This document shows, piece after piece, positions 1 to 11,604 of a DNA stretch of 64,000 bases. The translations under genes were made by a program, and so were the position numbers. The notes beneath the pieces were generated by a model, which did no database searches, was not told the DNA's origin, and was given only the letters and a program-made list of their open reading frames with translations. The stretch is taken from the NCBI GenBank assembly GCA_008638375.1, contig CM018050.1, forward strand, positions 30,285,723 to 30,349,722, given 5' to 3'. Each line of letters opens with the position of its first letter. Positions within the stretch are counted from its first letter, which is position 1. Source of the DNA: Nyssa sinensis. Its lineage: Eukaryota > Streptophyta > Magnoliopsida > Cornales > Nyssaceae.

Positions 1-950
1 GGGCTTTTAAGGTGAGAGTTCCACATTTCAGAGAATGATGTGTAAAAGTGGTGGTCCTTGAGCCTCGCATGTCAGTTACTATGATTTAAATATATAAGAA
101 CCTTTTATCATCCTCTAATGGAAACTCAAGACAAAGGCCTATCTACCACATATGAAACAAACTCCTTTGAGAAGCCCATCATCCTCAATGGTGAGATATC
201 AATTCAATCTTCAAATGTGCACAAAACAAAACTTGTATCTCATCTTACCCTATATATATTGTGGATGTGGTTCAAATCCGTTCCAAGATGCACAAGATAA
301 AAGGGCGTCTTTGAAAAAAATATGAAAAGTATAAAAAAAAAAAAAACCAAATTAAAAGAATTGAGGGGGGTTGGGGGGAACCTGAGCCCACTCTAGCCCC
401 ATCCTTGCTTTAACCTACTTGTGTTCTGCTCCCATTGATCTTCCAAGCTTTCTAGCAAAATTGATATGCAAACTTCCTCTTATTGTGCATGACATCCTTT
501 AACTTCTAGTGTAGCTTCTTTCTTTGCGTAACTTGGAGTGGAATATTGTCAGTGATTATTGTAAAAGATTAATCTCAAAAATAGTAAAAATGATATGTCT
601 ATGCTGAAATCTACTCTAGAAGATATTGTATTCCAGAAGATATAATTTACCACTAAAAAAATTAAATATAGTTTCTTATGGGGCCTTCTGATATTGATAT
701 ATGATATTGTCCATATTGATTTGATGAGTGGGAAACTCGATGAAGCCTCAAATCCAAATTTTGTAGATTTAGCTGCTCGACAAAGTTGTCTTTCTACTTT
801 TTTGCATTTAACTATTTGATTTCTCTATTCATTACTTAAGTGTAGGTATTTAATTTATTCTCGCTAAATCTTGTTACCGTAAAACACTCTTGATATTCTT
901 CATTCCTCAAGTTTTGAAGTTCCTCTTATCACTCCCTCAGGTTTGGTCAG
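1..950 (+). other. GPT intron 7 remnant
   Basis: No gene of its own. This is the intron before GPT exon 8. It is nearly identical to 26,800-27,718 and 57,900-58,754. Short open frames here are not conserved between the copies. Confidence 0.6.
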
Positions 951-3292
951 AGCATCTCTCTCTACTGTTCCAGAACTGTTCTAGATTATTAGAGATTCTT
1001 GTTTACTTTACTTTCTGTCAGCTTTCTGGCTACATTCCTTGTCCATGGCACCGGCTGCCGAGGTAGCTTTCTAAGTATTCTCACTGCCGTTTTGTGCTTT
1101 AGGAATTGGCATAGAATCTTTGTGAATTTTCTTCAACGACATTGTGAAAATCTTTAAATTTTTCAGGTTTGACCCGCAGACTGGACTACTGACTGGGACA
1201 AATGATGAGACACTCATGAACTTATTCTTAAGACAATTTGGTAGGATGTCAGAAAAGTCACTTTGCATCCTACTACTTTTGCAGGTAACTAATTCATGTT
1301 TTTTTCTTATTTTTATCTTCAAGCTGCTTGTGTATGTGAAAAAAATATTGAAAACCTCAATAAGCAACTTGTTTGTTATTACTTAGTTACATGGTTTGCA
1401 AGTATAGTTCCAACCTAATATTCAACAAATGCTGTCATACAAGTGATTGTGCCCTTGTTCTTAAGATGTGGCCAGATCCATCTAAATTTTTTTGACCTTC
1501 TGGAATGAGTTGGTGGTTTAATTGATTGTGACCACTAGGCGCTTTCACCTTACCAATCCAATACCAACCTGATTAGCAATTTTTTAAAAACAATATTTTT
1601 AACTGACTAGTTGGTCGTCCAGCTGCCCTGATATCAGCATCGTGTATCAAAAATAATTCTAAGAATCTGTATTGAGGTTCATTACTTACCTTAAAAAACA
1701 ATGTGTTGAGGCCTCATTATGTTCATTTTAATTGGTGTTTAATTCATTATTGGTGTGCAGGTTGGAGTCAAGATCCCTTCTTGGGCTTCCAATCCTAAAA
1801 TAGATACTATAATTAAAATGAGAAGTACAGGTATTCAATCAAGATTGGAACAAACCACCTAAACTCCACTATCTATAGTCAAATTTAGTCACGAGACTCG
1901 TGACCACCCCATAACCACTGTCATCTTTAAATATGTTCACCAATATGACTCACAAAAACTCACTTAAATCATGTAAATGCCATATTGTTTGACAACCAGG
2001 TCAAATTAAAATTATAGTATAAATTGAAGTGGTGGCATCCCTAGTTGAAAGGGCAGTTGATAATGATGTAAGTAGAAGCAGTTGGTCGTTGCTAGCTGCA
2101 TTGGGAGTGATGAAAGTGACATGAACCACAAGTCTTAACCAACCAAAAAGGCAGGTCTAGGCTTCTTTTTTCATGATTTAACCCCTATTTCTTGAGGTCT
2201 TGTGGTCTAGGGTTCTTATTTCATGATTTAACCCCCATTTCTTGAGGTCTCACAAGACCAAATGCATTTTACTTGACCAACAAGTCATGGACAAAGCTGG
2301 TATTTTTATTTATTTAGTTCTTTATTTTTGTAAAGTCAGTAGAATTAGTCCAAGAGATCTTGCTATACCTAAACATTTTTTCTCCACCATTTATTCTTGA
2401 GTTACATGGTAGGATAGGACTATTGATAAATTCCACCCCCCCCCCCCCCCCCAAACATATTCCCTCTATAATCTAGTTGATTTTTTGGGGCCATTATGGC
2501 TTCAATCTCATAGCCATATGACATATGGGTTCATCCCTCTTGGGTGTTTTAATATAATTGATATACATTTACCTATCTAAAAACATTTGTGCTGGTACCA
2601 GTAGCATAACATCTTTGTTATTATTTTTCTTTTAATCAAATAAAGAATTGAATCTTGGTAATTTGTGAAAAATATCAAGGCAAGAGTGGGAAGAATAAGT
2701 AAGGAGATATGGGAGCAATATTATAAGAAAATATAGGAGTGGCATCTTAGTAATATGTGCAAATGTTGGTTTGTTTTAGAAGCATGGGGGCGAATACAGG
2801 GAAGATTGTGTTGCTTCTCTTCTCCCAACTATTTCTCTTTTTATGGAAGATAGATATAGTCTCTCTAATATGATTGTATTGGTGGATTGGTTTAGGACTT
2901 GGCCTTTTATTTAAGGGTCTGATCAAATAGATTTCAAACTTGCCCAATCCGATGCAAAAGCACTAACTATTGTCAGCTCTACTTTCGACCATAGACATTC
3001 AGACAATTTATTTGAGAGTATGCTGAATGCATATCAGTTGGTCTGTAAAGTATACCTAGTGGGCAGCATGAGGTGTAGGGCTCTTGTTCCTTGTAAGAGT
3101 GCCCCATGTTTTGTTCTGAGGTTCAGATGCATCTTGAAAGTTCTCCTTCATGCATAAGATAGCTAGCACAATATATGCTCATATATTTGCTTGCAATCTT
3201 CAAATGTATCAATTCCATTCGTTTTGTCACAGGACATCGGCTGCTGTTTCTGTTTTGTGCTAAGGGGGTTCCTTGCTGGTTGGTACAAATGA
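951..3292 (+). pseudogene. GPT: GPT/ALG7 3' end, exons 8-10 (first copy)
   Basis: These are the last three exons of UDP-GlcNAc:dolichyl-phosphate GlcNAc-1-phosphate transferase, the ER-membrane enzyme that starts lipid-linked oligosaccharide synthesis for N-glycosylation and is the tunicamycin target. Exon 8 is 951-1062 and ends in a form of the conserved CPRHRLPR loop. Exon 9 is 1167-1284 (FDPQTGLLTGTNDETL...GRMSEKSLCIL). Exon 10 is 3233-3292 and encodes CCFCFVLRGFLAGWYK plus stop. Splice borders and phases fit. Lesions: exon 8 is 2 bp shorter than in unit C within a (TC)n run, which breaks the frame; the loop reads WHR instead of RHR; exon 10 has RGF where unit B has RWF. The exons upstream lie outside the window. 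I infer a pseudogene. Confidence 0.85.
1285..3232 (+). other. GPT intron 9
   Basis: A 1.9-kb intron with no supported gene. It contains a poly-C run near 2,438 that differs in length or is absent in the other copies, and a duplicated phrase (tcatgatttaaccccyattt) around 2,173-2,245. Confidence 0.55.
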
Positions 3293-4536
3293 GACGGCAA
3301 CATCAGAAAAACCAATCTTCTAGTTACATTCATTCACATGCGGTGGTACCTTGTCAGATGAGTATGTTGTATTATTTGATTTTGTTCTTTGAAAAAGGAA
3401 CAACTTAAGCCCTACACATTTTGTTAGGAAACACTAACATCTGCAGTTTGGAGTGGCGTTGACATGATAATCTAGATAAACCAATAACTTACCTCAAGCT
3501 AAATTACTTTTGTTGAGTTCTGTATATTATTTAAGATGAGAATTTTTATCACAAATTTTGGAAGTTATTGTAGAATGTTATGCACTCTTCCCCTCTCAAT
3601 TTTTTTTTCCCCAAATATTTTCGTGATGCCTGACCTCAATAATTTGTTTTAGTAGTGAAAAATGATGAAAATGCTATGTAATGTAGTCACTGTGACCTGC
3701 TAATTTTGCTCGGTGTTTGATTATGCAATATGGGTGGGTGTTGGGTCTGATCAGCCAATACCTTCATATGGTAAAAGCTTGTAACCCTTGGCTCTGCCGC
3801 TGTCGCTGCTGCGGCAGAATCTCAAATTTAATCCATCTTTCCTCTGCATACATGATCTGCTTTTCAAGTTTGACGCCTAGAAAAATGTATCAAGGACTGC
3901 CACTGAATCACAATGCATATTTTCTTCATTTATAAATTTAGGCCAGTTTGGTTGGTTTGGCCCCTTAAATGAAATAATTTCATTCACTTTTATATAGTAT
4001 TTTAAGAAATTGATGAATCTAGAATGGATCCATTAAAAAAATGATTGCTAAATCAACATTGGTATTTGAAATCATGAACTTGGACAAACACAACACCGCC
4101 TGAAAATGATCGTTTTATGGAGAAATCAACTCTGTTTTGCAGTGAACGATTAATAATTTTATTATGTAATAGTTTCCAACTTTTTTAAAAAAAATTCTTT
4201 ATAGGATAAATTATTAGAACTGAAAAATTACGAGTAACTATGAGTTTTATTATACTTTAAATTAAATATAATATATATTCTTTAAGGAAAATGTTCATGA
4301 TCATATTGCAAATAGTTATGTATCTCCTATCCCATGCTTTAATTGATTTTGATAGGATTTGTTGTTTTGCTTAATTTCAATGCCGTGATTGACCCGGCTG
4401 CATACTTAGTGGAGCCGTAAACCATTTGTAATCTCAACTACTACCCCTATCTGGCTCCCTATACACACACACACACACACACACTGGCTTTGTGGTGCCA
4501 ATAGTTAACCATTCTTCTGTTTGTTCTTAAATCTTC
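3293..4536. other. Interval between GPT end and glucanase 1
   Basis: AT-rich spacer of 1.2 kb on the same strand as both neighbours; it should hold the GPT 3' UTR and the glucanase promoter. I see no gene. The corresponding intervals in units B and C carry an extra repeat module that is lacking here. Confidence 0.6.
4459..4484. repeat. (CA)n microsatellite in the glucanase 1 promoter
   Basis: A CA run about 50 bp before the ATG. Unit B has (TA)n plus CA at 34,736-34,772 and unit C a longer (TA)n(CA)n at 62,142-62,187, so the likely core-promoter region differs in every copy. Confidence 0.8.
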
Positions 4537-5957
4537 ATGGCTGCTAGAAGTCCTTCCATTGCTATATTGCTTCTAGCTGCGTTGCTTATGGCTACCCTAA
4601 ACTTTGCAGGTCTCTGTTTCTCTCTCTCTCTCACAGACACACACACACGCAAACACATAGTAGTTAGTGAGTACTTGTATGTTGTATCTCTGTTGATGTC
4701 ACACATTTTCACACAAAACACTCGTTTTGGGACATTGGAATTACCAAAATAGGTCAATTGTTGCATTGCAAGCGGCTGTGCTTCAATTAATTTTATTACT
4801 TATTTAGGAATTCACATCATTTTTTTCATTCAATTAATTTTAAATCCATCTGGAACAACTTTTTCCTATTTAGGTCAGAAAAAAGTGCAGTGTTATGAGC
4901 ACTTTGATGAAGAAATTCAAATTCAGAGACATTTGAAGTTCAAATACATGTTCAATCTCATGCAGGTGCCCAAATAGGAGTCTGCTATGGAATGGTTGGC
5001 AATAATTTACCATCCCCACCAGAAGTGGTGGCACTTTGCAACCAGAATAACATCCAGAGAATGCGAATCTACAGCCCACACCAAGCAACTCTGCAAGCCC
5101 TTAGAGGCTCCAACATTGAACTCATGGTAGGAGTCCCAAATGAGGACATCCAAAGCCTTGCTTCCAGCCAAGACACTGCAAATTTATGGGTCCAAAACAA
5201 TGTAAGAAGCTACCCCACTGTCAGATTCAGGTGCATCGCGGTTGGCAATGAAGTCAGTCTTTTAAGTGGTGCATCATCTCCGAATGCACAATTTCTACTC
5301 CCCGCCATGCAAAACGTTTACAATGCAATTTCTGCGGCCGGTCTTGGCAACCAAATTAAAGTTTCCACTGCCATTGACACTAGCTTCCTTGGGAACTCAT
5401 TTCCTCCATTACAAGGGCCTTTCAGGCCGGAAATTCAATCGTTTCTCGATCCCATCATTGGGTTTTTAGCAGACAATCGTGCCCCGTTGCTCCTCAACTT
5501 TTACCCATATTTTAGCTACATTGCTGACCCGAAAAGCATCAGTCTTGATTTTGCACTTTTTAGAGCTCCTGGAGTGGCAGCTCAAGATGGCCAATTTGGG
5601 TACCAGAGCCTTTTCAATGCTATGCTAGATGCTGGTTACTCGGCACTTGAACAGGCTGGCTTTGCTTCCATGGAAATTGTGGTTTCAGAGACTGGTTGGC
5701 CTTCAGCTAATGGAACTGCAGCAACTATTGATAATGCAAGGACTTACGTTACAAATTTGATTGAACATGTGAAGGGAGGGACCCTAAAAGGCCTGGCAGG
5801 CCTATTGAAACTTATATTTTTGCTATGTTTGATGAGAATCAAAAGAGTCCAGAATCTGAGAAGCATTGGGGGCTATTTTTCCCCAATAAACTACCCAAAT
5901 ATCGAATTAGTTCCAATTTTGGATGGTCTTATTCTTATGTATTGCAATGTTAATTAA
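4537..5957 (+). pseudogene. Beta-1,3-glucanase 1 (GH17), frameshifted C-terminus
   Basis: Exon 1 is 4537-4609 and encodes a signal peptide ([20 protein letters not shown]...). The intron is 4610-4965, and exon 2 starts at 4966 with [10 protein letters not shown], the usual mature N-terminus of PR-2-type endo-1,3-beta-glucanases. Both GH17 glutamates are present: AVGNEV (acid/base) and VVSETGWPS (nucleophile). At about 5782-5784 one C of a CCCC run is missing relative to glucanases 2 and 3. The conserved tail ([18 protein letters not shown]...[13 protein letters not shown]) is therefore replaced by about 56 unrelated residues ending at the stop at 5955-5957. The shifted protein would still be about 354 residues, close to the normal 353. 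The lost strand/helix region is conserved in GH17, so activity is doubtful. It could be a recent pseudogene or, if real in the organism, an altered protein. Confidence 0.85.
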
Positions 5958-6600
5958 GGGTTACTTTGTTCCCTGGCAGAAGCAGAGAGTGGCTAAATGA
6001 TAAAAAGGTTTTGAATCGTCTCGTTCCATGCTCGGGTTCAAGTCTTATTGCTCACAATAGTATTAAGGTAACTTTTACTCTATTGAATTTGTTATCAGTG
6101 AACTAACCCAAAAATTCGTTAGGGCTTGAAATGTTATATGCTTAGCCCAGTCTAACCTAAACTTTTAAAATTGAGTTCCAGCCTGAGCCCAAGTTGAACT
6201 TTGGGCAGCCCAGAGCCTTTTCTTCTCTTCTGCAAGGCCTTAAATTTATTTTAAAATTCAAATTCAAGTACCAAATTATTTTGTGCTTATTGATTTAGAA
6301 ATCATTCAATAATGTAATAAAATTGTTGATGTAAGAACAAACTCATGAGATAAGTATTTTAATGTTTATGCCTTTTGCACGACGAGAGAATATAAGGAGA
6401 GAGAGCTTGCATGTAATTAAGTGTTATAGGATTTATTATGAAAATCGGATAGACAGAGGATATTTATCATTGTTTCCCATGCATCAAAGTGATTAAAAAT
6501 TAGTTTCAAAAATTCAGATTCTACTCCAATTATTCTACTTTACTCAATACTGGATTCCATTTCACCTGATTGTTTTCATGTTTTGTCATAATTTTGTCAG
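5958..6600. other. Spacer after glucanase 1
   Basis: No gene seen. It matches 36,245-36,560 and resumes at 37,676 of unit B. About 1.1 kb present in unit B (and beginning in unit C at 63,967) is absent here, at about 6,263. Confidence 0.6.
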
Positions 6601-7665
6601 TGTACAGTGAATTGCTTAGATTTTCTCTACTAATTTTAGTCATTTAGTCAATTTAGTATAAACTTGATTTTGGCATCATTGGACTATTATACTTCAGTTA
6701 ACCATTAAATCACCTAGGATTTTCACAACATTTGTTTAAACGAACCTAGATTCGTTTGAACGAATATTCTAGTGGCTATTTCGTGTGCTTTGACAAAAAA
6801 TTCATTTGACTTTTGGTTCGCATGAATTTTTCAAAAATCCATTTGTTCGATGTTGGTTCAAACCAACAATTCAACAAAAATTCCAATAGGAGTTTCAAAT
6901 TGATTTGTTCGGTCATTCATTCTAACGAATCAAGGTTCATTCATTCAAACAAATTGTTGCGAATTGACAGTTTTCTATTCTAATTATAACATCGATTTGT
7001 GGGTTTCCAAATATATAAGAGATTTGATCACAATTTTGAAATAGGACTTTTGGCGGTAACAACATAGTTTTCTATCTTCTTCCAAAAGGATTTCTCTTTG
7101 CACAAGAACTTTGAAAGTCTTCTTCAACAACATTTTTGAAATACAAGTTTGTGTAATCGACGGAATTCAAGATTGCATAAAGTTCGCAATTGTGTTAAGA
7201 ATTTGCCATTCAAGGATTTCGAAGCGGCAGATTCACTTGGAGAGCATTTGAAGATTCGAGTTCGAGAAGATTTAGATCGTCAACAAAGCTTGAGGGACTA
7301 AGTCAAAGTTTGTACAGAACCTATAATCGTCAAACCTCTTCTAGTGAATTCATGTCTAAGTTAGCGCTCCGAAATTTTCCAAAGCAAATACAATTTATCC
7401 ATAGTGATTTTCTTGCCAACAAATTTGATGCACTGTCTCTATCTTTTATTATTACTCTTTAATATTGCCATAGTTTAAATGATTGCATGTCACTAAATTT
7501 GATTGCACCCACTAGAAATTTAATTCTCACATAATTAAAGTAATAACTTTATTCTTCTTGAAGCAAATTAAAATTGGACAAGATAACTTTGATTTGCTGT
7601 ATAAACCTATTCACCCCCTCGAGGTCTAATATTTGACATTTAGATACACATTGAGCCTTTCACAA
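6600..7665 (+). mobile_element. Old LTR-retroelement-like remnant (unit A)
   Basis: The region has repeated gaacgaa/ttcgtt motifs, a TATA-like stretch (aatatataagag, about 7,010), and a leader-like section ending in tattcaccccctcgaggt (about 7,605), a phrase often found upstream of gag in plant copia elements. No coding domain survives. An equivalent segment lies at 38,000-39,050, so it predates the duplication. Assignment is by composition and phrase only. Confidence 0.35.
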
Positions 7666-9583
7666 AGCCTTAAGAATATTTGAAGCACATGGAAATAGTG
7701 CCATGTTGAAGGAAATATTATCCCATAATTCTCCATCTTCTAGCATTAGAGCACAATCAAGCTAACAACACACTTAGAACACCTTATCCTACTGCAATGA
7801 TTTGAACTCCACTCCAATATTATTTTTCATTCTAACGAACAAAGTAAAAATTATCTAATACACAGGAACATTAATAATCACAATCTGGCACTCGATAGTC
7901 CTCAGAATATGGAAATAAAGGAGTTAGGAATTCTTCCATTGTTTGGCATGGAAGAAAATGGATAAAGAAAAAAAGAAGAAAGATCATCAATGTTTTCATA
8001 ACAAATATGACTATGGTTAACAAGATGCATGCTTCTCTAAGTGATCAACAAGGGCACCTGTAATTCTACTAGTGAAAAATAATTGTTACAATACTCATTG
8101 AAAATGATAAATGATTCTTCTCAACAAAAGCTACACTCTGGTGCTTCTGCCAGAGTGCTTTCCATGATAACATCCAAAAAAACAAAGATCAAAACCCCAT
8201 TGCCTTGGCAAATTAAGGTTGAAAAGAACTCAGTATGAGTTTACCCAGAAAGCTAATGCAGAATACCTTATACTGCTATGCAATTGTTTAATACAATCAA
8301 ATAAGAGACTGCAAATATTGAATGCAATAAATTTCAATCACTATAACCTAGATCTTCTATAATTCATAAACAAGGGTGCCCTCTCAATGCCTGGTAGTTT
8401 TCCTTTCTATATTTTTTTCCATAAAATTCTCAACAACTGAAAATTAGTGCATCTACTTCACCAAACTAGTAATATATGATGAGATTGAATAACTAAAATT
8501 AGTCTAAAAGTGCAGTGGTACAAAATATTTTGAGAATCAAGGTAATAATCATAGCACTTGATGTGAATTGAAAGACTAATCAGCTGGAAATAGAACAAAC
8601 CTGCTAGGGGAAAATTTTGCAACAATCTTAGCACTTGATGTGAATTGCAAGACTAACTGGAAATAGAATAATCCGGAACCAAAAAAAAAAAATGTAAGGT
8701 TTTTTCTTAACCTGCTAGGGGAAGTTTTTACTTACATCAATATTTAATTAAATCAATATATGTACAGATGGAAACCAAAAAAACTAGCAAACGATAAACA
8801 AACATATCAACAAATAATAATCCTCCTCCAATATCACAAAACATGTTCAAAATCTCAGAGGAGTAAAGTCTTCGGAAACAAACTGCAAAAAGGCAACATA
8901 ACAAACAGTACTAAGTTTGGTGTTGTGTACCTTAATTACTTTCCAATGCACTACAAAAGTATATAGAATGACATGGACGACATATTATTTACTTTAAATT
9001 CAAGAAAATGGTTTTTCCCAAGTCCACGGATTTTGATTCATTTGCAAAATATTGCCCACCACTAGAAAGAAATAAACTTGATATGTGTCTAGCTTCTACA
9101 TCAAATATGTTGCAATTGACATGACAACTTGAAGATAAGAATTAAGACAGTAAGTGATATAGAAGTGGAAAGAAATTTCAATTACAATGGCGACAAAATA
9201 ATCTATATAGGGAGCACAATGGATAATTTAAAAGAATAATCGGATTGAGATAGAAAGCAGTTAACTTGTTGTGAGTCTAGTAAGATTCTTTATTGCACTC
9301 CTTCACCTAAATAGTGAAATATTTTTTCCCTTGTCCGTAAACATAAACTTGAAACTGAACCACGTAAATATTTCTGTGCACTTGCATGATTGGTTTGTCT
9401 AGAGGCGACAAATGTTACTCAAACTCGTCAACCCACCCACTAATTAACGGATATGGGTAACTCATTTGGTTAACCGGTCATAAACGGTTTGGGTAATAAG
9501 GAACCCATTAATTTAATGGGTCACTTGGGTTGAATATGAGTATTTAAAGGATTGATAATGAAAAATAACAAAATAGTTTAAGA

Positions 9584-9614
<31 letters not shown>

Positions 9615-10341
9615 GAAAAGAACAAAATAGTAAAACATGTACCATGTATTATAAAACAAAATTAATATTTAGAGAGTATAATTTAATATCACCATATAAG
9701 GGAAATAACAAAATCGCAAAACATGTACCATGTATTATAAAACTAAATTAATATTTAGAGAATATAATTCAACATCACCATATATATAAACAAAATACAA
9801 ATTAGAACCTTATGATTCAAAATAAGTTAAATTGGTTTTTACTAGAAATTTTGGATACCATTTTTCTCCATAAACAATAGTTGGCGTCTTGATGTTTAAT
9901 TAAAGACTACTATTATGGATGTCATTATCCCTATATAGATAGCTTTGGTTCCTCCATGTGAAAGAGGTGATCTCTTCACCACCATTGAATATTTCTTATT
10001 AATTTTCTAATTGTATTCTTGACTTTCTTTTAGTTATGGTGTTTTATTAGATTTTCAAGAAATCTAAAGTAAAATAACTATTGTGATTATTTAAAAATAA
10101 TATTTCTTTTATTGAAGTAAAATAAAATAACGAATTAAATTCGAATTGACCCAATCCATACAGTGACCTAATCAATTCTCAACCCAACCAACCCACCAAT
10201 TTTGTCTGCCTAAGTTTGTCCATCAATTTTACAGTAATTACTTTACTTTTGTATTGTATTTTTTTAGCTGAACGAAAACTGAATACCACACCCTGGTGTT
10301 GCCATATCATCATCAGGATCCCACTGAATTTTTTATCAAAA
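7666..10341. other. AT-rich interval, no gene
   Basis: It corresponds to 39,050-41,803. It contains a (TA)n run at about 9,580-9,612 and, around 9,650-9,790, two diverged direct copies of an approximately 90-bp phrase (catgtaccatgtattataaa). Open frames are short and not maintained between the two copies. Confidence 0.5.
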
Positions 10342-11105
10342 TAGAGTTCTTTTGAAATTTTTTTTTGAGAATAAGGTTAGAGTAAACTTATTTACCAAAC
10401 TAGAGTCAGTTGTGAAATCGTCTTTTTGAAAGAAGATTTAAAAAGAAAAATTGTTTGAAATCATCTTTCAGAAAGATACTTTAAAAAGCGTCTTTTTGAA
10501 AGAGAATTTTTTTAAAAAAAAATTGTTTGAAATCGCCTTTCAGAAAGACGCTTTCAAAAGCGTCTTTTTAAAAGACGATTTTTTAATAAAAAAATATTTT
10601 TTATAAAGACGATTTTAAAAACAACCCTAATCCGGTAAATAAGTTAAAAACAACACCAAACTGGAAAATAAGTTTTTTTTTTTAAACTCTACTTCAAGAT
10701 TTAACCCGGATGCCACTTGATAAATGACTGGGATGCTAAAACTTGGGGTTAAATTCTGAAGTGGGGTTAAATTCTGAAGTAGTGTTAAAAAAAACTTATT
10801 TTCCTAGTTTGGTGTTGTGTTTAACTTATTTACCAGATTAGGGTTATTTTTAAAATCGTCTTTCGAAAACATGTTTTCTATTCTGAAAACTCATTTTTTT
10901 TTTAAACGCTTTCAAAAGCGTCTTTTGGAAAGATGCTTTGACACAAAAAATTTCGTTAATAAATCGTCTTTCAAAAAGACACTTTTTATAGCGTCTTTTT
11001 GAAAGACGATTTCTAAGAATTTTTTTTTTGTTAAAATCATCTTTCGAAAAGACGATTTAGAAATCGTCTTTCTGAAAGACGATTGCAATATTGTTAACTT
11101 TCCTA
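10342..11105. repeat. Mutator-like element terminal region with hairpin array (unit A)
   Basis: Starts at TAGAGTT (10,342). It holds many short palindromic units built on aaatcgtctttc/gaaagacgattt and ctttcaaaagcg, clustered at 10,420-10,640 and 10,850-11,090. The same architecture occurs at 41,804-42,650. A reverse-complement relative is found at the far end of the unit B element (46,490-46,689), which identifies these as long terminal inverted repeats. The far end is missing in unit A. Confidence 0.65.
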
Positions 11106-11604
11106 ATACCAAGTGACTCATAGAGTTGAGAGCTGGATAAGATCTTTGTATAAAAAAAAGTCTTGTAGATTGTTCGCAAACTCCAATTATGCTTTAACAA
11201 GAAAAATCAAACCAACAAGCCACATGATCAGTTGCAGTATTTAGCAACCAACGAAAACTATGCATGCTAGGAAAATTAGCTCGATAATTTAAAACTATTA
11301 CAACACTTAATATCTCAATATAGCACCACATAATGATTAATGTAAATGTTTTCCAACCATTTTTTCTTTCTAACAAATACAATCCTTCCCAACCATCATC
11401 CAATCAAAAAAAGTGCTATTGACTCAAGAATTCTTTTACTTTTTTCCTCTTCTTTAGTGTCCAAATTTGATGCAATAACCACTATTCCAATGCACATATT
11501 TGCCAACATTACAACATTCATATACAACACCAAATAATTAGAACGTATAATGACATCTAAAGAAAAATAATAATAAAGATATATATATATATATATACAC
11601 TACC

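Noticed and set aside
118..300. 60-residue open frame METQDKGLSTTYETNSFEKP..., seen also at 26,911
   Set aside because: Lies in GPT intron 7 and is not maintained in unit C, where the ATG is lost. Its similarity between copies is explained by duplication.
3717..3935. Open frame with Cys/Arg-rich WLCRCRCCGR, present in three copies
   Set aside because: Downstream of the GPT stop in the spacer. Frames diverge between copies (extra CCGCTG in unit B, frameshift in A), so no coding constraint.
9400..10210. Possible hAT-like MITE based on caacccaccc phrases
   Set aside because: The matching phrases at the two sides are in direct rather than inverted orientation, and no target duplication was found.
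10817..11121. Lys/Phe-rich open frames on both strands (also 42,393-42,748)
   Set aside because: Produced by the palindromic hairpin units in the MULE ends; frames on opposite strands mirror each other, so this is not a protein.
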